Assembly (NCBI GenBank): GCA_947623305.1 | Contig: CANQGQ010000013.1 | Span: forward strand, 1-64,000 | Origin: an uncultured Alistipes sp. | GTDB lineage: Bacteria; Bacteroidota; Bacteroidia; Bacteroidales; Rikenellaceae | Direction of reading: 5' to 3' | Length of the DNA stretch: 64,000 nucleotides | Part shown: positions 57,428 to 64,000 of the stretch, in pieces | How the letters are laid out: the number at the start of each line of letters is the position of its first letter | Numbering within the stretch: the stretch's first letter is position 1 | Program-made: the position numbers and the translations under genes | Notes under the pieces: model-generated | Told to the model about the DNA's origin: nothing | What the model saw: the letters and a program-made list of their open reading frames with translations, nothing else | Database searches by the model: none

Positions 57428-59230
57428 TTAGTGTTCCCCGCGTACGATCACATAATCGCCGGGTGCGAGCGACATTCCGTCGAGACCGTCGAGTACGCCT
57501 GCTTTCTGCCGCTTGCCGTTTGTGAGGCGGTAGAGCGTGTATTTACCCTCCTTCCAGGCCTTGAGCCGGATGCTCATGGTGTTCGGCGTGTCGTAGTCGA
57601 GTGCGCTGACTGTGCCCTTGGTACGGCTGTTCCACGGCTCTGAAAGCCACCGGTGGTTGGGCTCCAGCGTGATGAACAGCTCGCCGTCCCGTTCGTCGAT
57701 GAAATAGATGCCCGTCCCGGTGTAGGTCACCAGCGACGAACTGCCTGTGCCGGCGATGCTTTTAACCCCGTCGCTGACGTTCAGCGGGCACCATTGCGTC
57801 ACGTCGCCCGAATGGTAGAACTTTTCCGGCGAGGAGAAGATGCTCACGTCGCGACTTTTCGAGATGGCGAAGTTGCTGCCCAGCTGCTCGTTGAGCAGCC
57901 GGTCGTACATCTGTCCCGCTGGGGTGGATTTGTATATCTCGCCGGCGACGATGAAGCTGGCCGCTTTCTTCGGCGTGCAGGTGAGGCTTAAGAAATGCGA
58001 CCCGCTGTGATAGGGGGCGTATTCCTGCATGGTGTATGTCCACATCGAAGCGCACTGTACGCCCAGTGCCCGGAAATACTGTGCCTGAATGGGGTAGAGG
58101 TATGCGCTCTGGTTGAAGAAAGTTTCGAATTCGTAAACTACCTTCGCCTTGCCGGCGTATTCAGGGAGCGTCATCCACCCGTAGCCGTTCACGTCATCGA
58201 AATACCGGTTGAACCAACCCGAATAATCCTGCGACGTGAGGTCTTTGGGGTTATTCCAATAGTCCTGCGGCACGAGATCCTGCCCGGGGTAGTTGCAGAA
58301 GGCCACGGCTTCGGCCTTCGAGGCGAGGGCGCCTCTGAAAATATCTAGGTTACCGTTGCGGTAACGGTGCCAGTTGTGGCTCCAGACAACGGGCTGCTTC
58401 GCTCCGGCTGCCCGTATGAGGTCGTGCATGCCGTCGATGTAGTCCTGGATGAGTTTCTCCCGGAAGAGTGCGTACGAAACGTCGTTGTCCTGCCGTCCGT
58501 TGCCGGCCGCCCAGGCCTGGAAATCGGCATAGCAGGCTGGGTTGGTCTTTATGTCGGTATAGCTGAAGGCTTCGGGTTCGTTGATCAGCTCCCACAGGGC
58601 GATGTGTTTCTCTGCCGCATAAGTCGTCCCCGAATAGCTGTTTTTGCGCGCGAGCAGCTGGCGGATATAGTTTTTCGATTTCCGCACGACCTCCTTGTCA
58701 TGCACCCATTCCTGGCGGGTGGCGGTCATGAATACCGAATTGGGTACGTAACCGTTGCCCATGTGGTTGATGAATGCAAGCGTGACGTAAATGCCCCGTT
58801 CGGCAGCCTTGGCGACCATGTAGTCCAATACGTCTAAGTAGGGCGTTTCGACCAGGTTGCCTTCGGCGTCGGTGAAGTCGGCCGGGGTCAGGTGGCAGCG
58901 GATGACCGAAACCTTGAGTTTGGCCACCTCTTCGAGGTTATTCTCGGCCACGCGTTTGAGCGCTTCGGCCGTTTCCGGAATCCCACATCTTTTAAGCCGG
59001 TCGTTGTATTCCCAACTCAAACAGGGCTGGTAGTTGACGCCCCAGAGCGCTAATTCCTCGCCGTCAGGCGCATATAATTTTCCGTTCTGTACGAATACGT
59101 AATTCCCTGTCGCGGGCGGCGTCGGGGGCGTCGGCGGGTTGGGGTCGGGCGTTTCGTCCGTCCCGGAGTTGGAACAGCAGGCCAAGGTCATCAGCAGACC
59201 TATTGCAACGATAAAGCGCGTCTTGATCAT
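57428..59230 (-). CDS. GH5-like (cellulase/mannanase-type) lipoprotein
   Basis: Lipobox LACCS; LALWGVNYQP, HIALWELINEPEAF (acid/base), KVVYEFETFF (nucleophile). Confidence 0.85.
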   Translation of the reverse strand: MIKTRFIVAIGLLMTLACCSNSGTDETPDPNPPTPPTPPATGNYVFVQNGKLYAPDGEELALWGVNYQPCLSWEYNDRLKRCGIPETAEALKRVAENNLEEVAKLKVSVIRCHLTPADFTDAEGNLVETPYLDVLDYMVAKAAERGIYVTLAFINHMGNGYVPNSVFMTATRQEWVHDKEVVRKSKNYIRQLLARKNSYSGTTYAAEKHIALWELINEPEAFSYTDIKTNPACYADFQAWAAGNGRQDNDVSYALFREKLIQDYIDGMHDLIRAAGAKQPVVWSHNWHRYRNGNLDIFRGALASKAEAVAFCNYPGQDLVPQDYWNNPKDLTSQDYSGWFNRYFDDVNGYGWMTLPEYAGKAKVVYEFETFFNQSAYLYPIQAQYFRALGVQCASMWTYTMQEYAPYHSGSHFLSLTCTPKKAASFIVAGEIYKSTPAGQMYDRLLNEQLGSNFAISKSRDVSIFSSPEKFYHSGDVTQWCPLNVSDGVKSIAGTGSSSLVTYTGTGIYFIDERDGELFITLEPNHRWLSEPWNSRTKGTVSALDYDTPNTMSIRLKAWKEGKYTLYRLTNGKRQKAGVLDGLDGMSLAPGDYVIVRGEH

Positions 59231-59312
59231 GAATTTGGTTTTATTCGGTTTTCAAAGATAATTCAAATGCGGCAGAACCCCGTCCTTTGGCCGGACGGGG
59301 TTCTGTGTCGTG

Positions 59313-61574
59313 TTATTTTTCCCAGGCGAGTTTGGGGTATCCGCCGCCCGAGCTGCCCAGCGTGCGCCAGTAGGCATCCGCGGCTTCGGCCGTGGTTCGC
59401 CATGCCTGGTGCGTCGAGGGCTGGGGCCATGCGGCGCCGAACTTCGCATTGTCGGTCTGGCTGCCGCCCCCGCCGGCTGGGATGCCGTCTATGTCGCCGT
59501 TCCAGTAACAGTAGGAGATGCTGCCGGAGTTGTGTTCGCCGACGATAGCGCCGATAGCGCTGTCGCCCTTCACCTGTCCGATGTGGTAGCAGGCCGTGAT
59601 GGTTCCCTTGTGGAATCCGCAGATGCCGCCTGCACCGGCCCAGCCCGAGGTCTGGCTCTCGATCAGTCCGTCGTTGTGGCAGGCGATGATCTCTGCATCG
59701 GTGCTCTGGCCTGCGATGCCGCCCGAGTTCCATTTGGCGCCTACCTTGCCTGCATTGTAGCACGAGCTGATCGTTGCCCCACGGTTGAGTTGCCCGCAGA
59801 TGCCTCCGGCCTGCGACCCTTCGACGGTGACGGTGCCCGTGTTGTAGCAGCGCGTGATGAGCGTGGCATTGTACGTGAGTCCCGCGATTCCGCCGTTATT
59901 GTCGCCTGCACCCCACGGCAGGATTAGGTCGCCCGTGTTGTAGCAGTCGGCAATTTCACATCCGTCAGCCTGCCCCGTGATACCACCCGTTTTGCTGGGC
60001 TTGCCGCCGATGCCGCCTGCGTTGCCGCAGCCGCTGATCGTTCCCCTAGCGCAGTAGCCGACGATGCCGCCCGTGCCGTCCGACGGTACGGTGGCGTCGA
60101 TGGTCAGCCTGCCCGTGTTCAGACATTCCGAGATGGTGCCGCTGTTGTTGTACCCGCAGATGCCGCCCAGCGTGTTGTTGCCGCCATCGGTCACCGAAGC
60201 GCGGTTGGTGCACCGCTCGATTGTTCCGGTGTTCTCTCCGCAGACCATGCCCGCATGCCACTGCCCCTTGAGTGCGCTGGCCGAGGCGATCGCCACGTTC
60301 CGGATGGTCCCCGCATTCGCGGCGAAGAGTCCGGCGTTGCCGTTTCCGAGCGACACCTTGAGGCGGCTGACGGCAAAGTTGCCGCCGTCGTAGATACCGT
60401 TCAGTTTCGAAATGGGCGTCCACTCGGCGTCAAGCAGGTCGATATTGCTCTGTTGGAGGTATTTGTTCCCGCGGCTGGCGTCGTCGAGGTCAATCATCTT
60501 CAGCTCGGCGATTGTGTTGACGGGGATAAAGCCGTTGTCGTCCGCATCGCGGAAAGCAACTTTCCCGTCGACGATTCGGAGGCTGATTTCGCTGCTCTCG
60601 TGGCGTCCGATTTCGTATTCCATGCCGTTGCAGACGATTCTGGCGATGGTGCCGACCGGAACCCCGGGCTGTTCCAGGGCTTCGCCCCTTGCGTCGAGCG
60701 TAATTTCCGTCGGGCTGTCCGATCCTGCCAAGTAAACCTTGACGGTGCGGTTTTCAAGCCCTTTGAGCCGGTAATGCGTAGGGGTCATGTCCTGAGCCGT
60801 TCCTCCAGCACCCTCGGCCCAACTGCCCACGCCGACGGTTCCCAGCGTCAGTTTGCTGCCGTTGAGCACCAGCGGTACCGTGTAACGGTAATCGGCAAGG
60901 AACACTCCGTCGGTGGGGGATGCTGCGGCGCTCACCTCCGTGGTGCTGATGGCCCCGTTGACCGTAACCGAAACTGTAAACCGTGGTGTCGACGGTTCGA
61001 TGATTGCCTGCCATTTGTTGCCGTTTACGACATGGTAAGCCTTTATTCCGTCCACCGTGAGCGTTGTGGCCGCAATCGTGCCCATCTCGAATTCCACCAT
61101 GGTTTTCAGGTGCCTCATCGGGACGTTGTCCATCTCCCGCAGCGGTACTTGGGCAGGGTTGTCCCATCCCAGCTGGTCGGCGTCGACGAGTCCCTGCGCC
61201 GTGCCGTCCTGTATGGCTGCGCCCTCCTTTTTGAGGGTGATTCCTATGGGCTGGCGCTTGTTGTCGGGGAATACCACCGCGTCCCCGTCCGGCACCCATT
61301 TTCCGCCATCGTATTTATATATGGCCTGCATGCGGTCGCTGCCGCTGCCGAGCGTCACCGACATCGTGTGTCCCGCGCGGGTCGATGCCGCGCCCATCGT
61401 GGGGTCGTCGTTGCCGGCCTCGGCGCGTGAAACCTCGGCCATTCGGATGCGGATGGAGATGCTTTCCACCGTCGTTGGCTCCGGCCGGCCGTTCTTTGCG
61501 GTGTCGTCGTCGGAGCATCCTGTCGCTGCCGTGCCCAGTGCGAGCATGGCGAGATAGAAGATATGTCGTTTCAT
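59313..61574 (-). CDS. Fimbrillin-like / GLUG-repeat surface lipoprotein
   Basis: Lipobox ATGCSDDD; repeated GGICGYNNSGTISECLNTG / GGIAGLTYNATLITRCYNTG units. Confidence 0.85.
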   Translation of the reverse strand: MKRHIFYLAMLALGTAATGCSDDDTAKNGRPEPTTVESISIRIRMAEVSRAEAGNDDPTMGAASTRAGHTMSVTLGSGSDRMQAIYKYDGGKWVPDGDAVVFPDNKRQPIGITLKKEGAAIQDGTAQGLVDADQLGWDNPAQVPLREMDNVPMRHLKTMVEFEMGTIAATTLTVDGIKAYHVVNGNKWQAIIEPSTPRFTVSVTVNGAISTTEVSAAASPTDGVFLADYRYTVPLVLNGSKLTLGTVGVGSWAEGAGGTAQDMTPTHYRLKGLENRTVKVYLAGSDSPTEITLDARGEALEQPGVPVGTIARIVCNGMEYEIGRHESSEISLRIVDGKVAFRDADDNGFIPVNTIAELKMIDLDDASRGNKYLQQSNIDLLDAEWTPISKLNGIYDGGNFAVSRLKVSLGNGNAGLFAANAGTIRNVAIASASALKGQWHAGMVCGENTGTIERCTNRASVTDGGNNTLGGICGYNNSGTISECLNTGRLTIDATVPSDGTGGIVGYCARGTISGCGNAGGIGGKPSKTGGITGQADGCEIADCYNTGDLILPWGAGDNNGGIAGLTYNATLITRCYNTGTVTVEGSQAGGICGQLNRGATISSCYNAGKVGAKWNSGGIAGQSTDAEIIACHNDGLIESQTSGWAGAGGICGFHKGTITACYHIGQVKGDSAIGAIVGEHNSGSISYCYWNGDIDGIPAGGGGSQTDNAKFGAAWPQPSTHQAWRTTAEAADAYWRTLGSSGGGYPKLAWEK

Positions 61575-61592
61575 GATATGCACTTTAATAGA

Positions 61593-62315
61593 TTAGAAGT
61601 TGATTTCGATCGTGTGGTTTTGCCCGGCTGTCAGGGCCGGCATCGTCTTGATGACGAAGTTCCGGGGATGCTCCTGTCCGCCGATTGTGACGGTGCCGAT
61701 GGTTTCGGGGATGATTTCCGTATTTCCAGGCAGCATAATCAACTCTCCGTTGCCTGTCTGCGGGTCGCAATAAGCGTCGTATCCTGCCACGGAGAGCGAC
61801 GTGATTTTGCTGCCCGACATCGTGCCGACGAGCGTGAATGTGAGTTTTGACCGTTCGTGTCCCAGCGTCAGGGGAATGGCCTGCGCAGGGGCGACATCTT
61901 TCAGCTCGGCTGAAAGCCAGTCCGCGGCGAGGAATGCCTCCTTCGTCTGCTGGTCTTTGGCCAAGGTTCCGCCCTGGGCCTGCCGCACCGCTTCTGCCGG
62001 CCAGCTTACCCTGATGGTGGACAGGGCGCTTCCGTCCACGGGGAAGTAGAGCACATCGTCTTGCGTGGCTCCGGCCAGCGTATTGTCCGCATAGGCGTAG
62101 GTCGCCGTCCGTGCATTAACGGTTACCGAGGCTTCGCCCAGCTCCGGAATCCCGAAATAGTCGTCTGCCGCATAGTGCGTCGCGGCCCGGCTTCCGGTGC
62201 CGATTCCCGCGATGCGGAACCGGACGGGTGTGCCCGTATCGATCGTTTCCTGTTCCGAGCAGGAGGTTCCGGCAAGGAGTGCAGCAACGGCACAAAAGAA
62301 TAAGAGTCGTTTCAT
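61593..62315 (-). CDS. Fimbrillin family lipoprotein
   Basis: MKRLLFFCAVAALLAGTSCSEQETIDTGTPVRFRIAGIGTGSRAATHYAADDYFGI... Confidence 0.8.
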   Translation of the reverse strand: MKRLLFFCAVAALLAGTSCSEQETIDTGTPVRFRIAGIGTGSRAATHYAADDYFGIPELGEASVTVNARTATYAYADNTLAGATQDDVLYFPVDGSALSTIRVSWPAEAVRQAQGGTLAKDQQTKEAFLAADWLSAELKDVAPAQAIPLTLGHERSKLTFTLVGTMSGSKITSLSVAGYDAYCDPQTGNGELIMLPGNTEIIPETIGTVTIGGQEHPRNFVIKTMPALTAGQNHTIEINF

Positions 62316-62538
62316 GGTTTATCGGGTTTAGGTTGTCTTCTCCGGTTGTGCGGTGTAACAAAAATAGTCCGCTCCGGCGACTTAAATTATCCCGGAATTA
62401 TCAAATACTATTACGTTTCCACCATTTACCCTTCCTGCACGGTCGCAAAGGCCTGCCGTCTTTGTTCCGGGCAGACAAGGAATACGAAAAAACGGCCGGA
62501 TAGGTGTCCGGCCGCTTCTCCGTCCGTTCGGGGCTGCT

Positions 62539-64000
62539 CTATTTCCTGCGGTATTTCTCGGCGTATTCCTTGGGCGAAAGCCCGAAGTGCTCGCGGAAGC
62601 ATTTGGTGAAATAGGAGTGGGAGTTGAACCCCACGCTGTACATGATTTCCGAGATGCGAGTGTCGCTCTGCGCCAGGTACTGCGCCGCCCGCTTGAGCCG
62701 TACGGTGCGAATGAATTCGTTGATCGACTCCCCGGTCAGCGCCTTGACCTTGCGGTAAACCTGCTGGTAGGGATAACGTAAAATCTCGCACAGTTCCTGT
62801 AGGCCGAATTCCGAGTTGTCGATATTCTGCTCGATGGCCTTGACCAGCGTGATGATGAATTTGTCGTTCTCCGATTCGATCGGGATTTCCGAAGGGTCGG
62901 TGAGCAACTTCTGCCGGTAGCGTTCGTGTAATTTGATGCGTTGCTCGATCAGCGAGTTGATTCGTGTGCGCAGCGTCTTGATGCTGAACGGCTTGGCGAT
63001 ATATCCGTCTGCGCCGGCCGAATATCCCTCGGCGCGGTTCTCCTCGTCGCCCTTGGCCGTGAGCAGCAGGAACGGAATGTGGCACGTACGCAAATCGGCC
63101 TTGCTGCGGCGGCATAGTTCGAAGCCGTCCACTCCGGGCATCATGACGTCGCTGATTACCAGGTCGGGGTAGATGTTGCGGATTTGCTCCCAGCCGTCGT
63201 CCCCGTCGTGCGCCGTGTATATTTCGTACTGCTCTTCGAGGTTTACGCGCAGGAAATTCCGCATGTCCTCGTTGTCCTCGACGATAAGTACCTTCGGGTT
63301 GCGCTTGGCGGACTCCGCTCCGAGCTGCCTTTCCGCCGCCTTGCCTGCGGACAGCGCTTCCGCAGGGTCGGCTGGGAGCGTGAACGTGAAGGTACTGCCT
63401 TTGCCCGGGGCGCTTTCGAGAGTAAGCGTGCCGCCGTGCAGCTCGACGAAATCCTTTGCCAGCATCAACCCGATGCCCGTGCCGCGGATCGATTCGAACG
63501 ACGGGTTGCTGCCCTGGTAGAACCGCTCGAAGATGTGTTCCCGGTCGGCTTCCGTAACACCTATTCCGGTGTCCGACACCTTGACTATGGCAAACCGCCC
63601 GTCGTCGCTACGGCGCAGTGAAACCGTTACGCCGATATGCCCGTTGTCGGGCGTGAACTTGAAGGCGTTGGACAGCAGGTTGTACAGCACCTTTTCGACT
63701 TTGTCGCTGTCGAACTGGAAGGTGAGCTCGGTTTCGGAGAACTCGAAATCGTAGTCGATGCCCCGGCGTTGCGCCTGGTAGGCAAATGAATCGTAAATCA
63801 TGCGCACGAAGGAAACGAATTCGCCCGTGCTGGGGTTGAGTTGCATCTTCCCGTTGTCGAATTTGCGCAAATCCATGATTTGGTCGATCAGCCGCAGCAG
63901 CCGTTCGCCGTTCTGCCGCATCAGCGCGAGTTGTTCCAGTTGGCGCTTGTCCTGAATCTGCTCCCCGAGGCTTTCGATGGGGCCCAGAATCAGCGACAGT
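62539..64000 (-). CDS. Hybrid two-component regulator (histidine kinase + receiver + AraC HTH), 5' end outside window
   Basis: GTGIGLMLAKDFVELHGG, VLIVEDNEDMRNFLRVNLEEQYEI...PDLVISDVMMPGVDG, AraC tail MYSVGFNSHSYFTKCFREHFGLSPKEYAEKYRRK; frame open to base 64000. Confidence 0.93.
   Translation of the reverse strand, partial: LSLILGPIESLGEQIQDKRQLEQLALMRQNGERLLRLIDQIMDLRKFDNGKMQLNPSTGEFVSFVRMIYDSFAYQAQRRGIDYDFEFSETELTFQFDSDKVEKVLYNLLSNAFKFTPDNGHIGVTVSLRRSDDGRFAIVKVSDTGIGVTEADREHIFERFYQGSNPSFESIRGTGIGLMLAKDFVELHGGTLTLESAPGKGSTFTFTLPADPAEALSAGKAAERQLGAESAKRNPKVLIVEDNEDMRNFLRVNLEEQYEIYTAHDGDDGWEQIRNIYPDLVISDVMMPGVDGFELCRRSKADLRTCHIPFLLLTAKGDEENRAEGYSAGADGYIAKPFSIKTLRTRINSLIEQRIKLHERYRQKLLTDPSEIPIESENDKFIITLVKAIEQNIDNSEFGLQELCEILRYPYQQVYRKVKALTGESINEFIRTVRLKRAAQYLAQSDTRISEIMYSVGFNSHSYFTKCFREHFGLSPKEYAEKYRRK

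Noticed and set aside
59313-61574. Repeated GG-rich units that could suggest a tandem DNA repeat or CRISPR
   Set aside because: Units are protein-level GLUG repeats with divergent DNA; no CRISPR-like array was seen in the window.

Overview
The window looks like a Bacteroidales chromosome segment, possibly Alistipes/Rikenellaceae; that placement is inferred from gene content and recurring TTTG-N(19-21)-TAnnTTTG promoters. (1) Positions 1 to about 13000 are one end of a CTnDOT-type integrative conjugative element (ICE). It carries TraQ/DUF3872, a DUF4116-repeat protein, a histone-H1-like protein, an AT-rich AbiH defence gene, DUF3873, a frameshifted PcfJ, PcfK, two overlapping HTH proteins, a RhuM-like protein and two tandem tyrosine integrases. 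(2) Positions 13.4-45.5 kb are mostly core genes: truA, lpdA, C69 peptidase, yggS, M23/LysM, ddl, nadD, gmk, yicC, serC, serA, DUF1015, a 2-oxoacid:ferredoxin oxidoreductase operon, fmt, ribBA, LptF/G, a metal ABC permease, mtaB, trkH, nfeD/floA, CDGSH and tRNA-Pro. (3) Positions 46.3-50.3 kb hold a minus-strand radical SAM/SPASM + small lipoprotein + outer-membrane beta-barrel operon. It ends in a chimeric 70-aa ORF: a C39-peptidase-like N-terminus joined to a near-identical copy of the radical SAM C-terminus. This is the strongest candidate for an unusual peptide/lipoprotein-modification system. (4) Positions 50.5-56.5 kb carry csp, pfk, a SLOG protein, uxuA and an SDR. (5) Positions 56.9-64 kb carry an IS remnant, a GH5-like lipoprotein, fimbrillin/GLUG surface proteins and a partial hybrid two-component regulator. 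The main non-coding observation is a dispersed structured repeat near 23.37 and 42.88 kb, with two hairpins whose stem differences are compensatory. No searches were run; family names come from motif recognition in the supplied translations.
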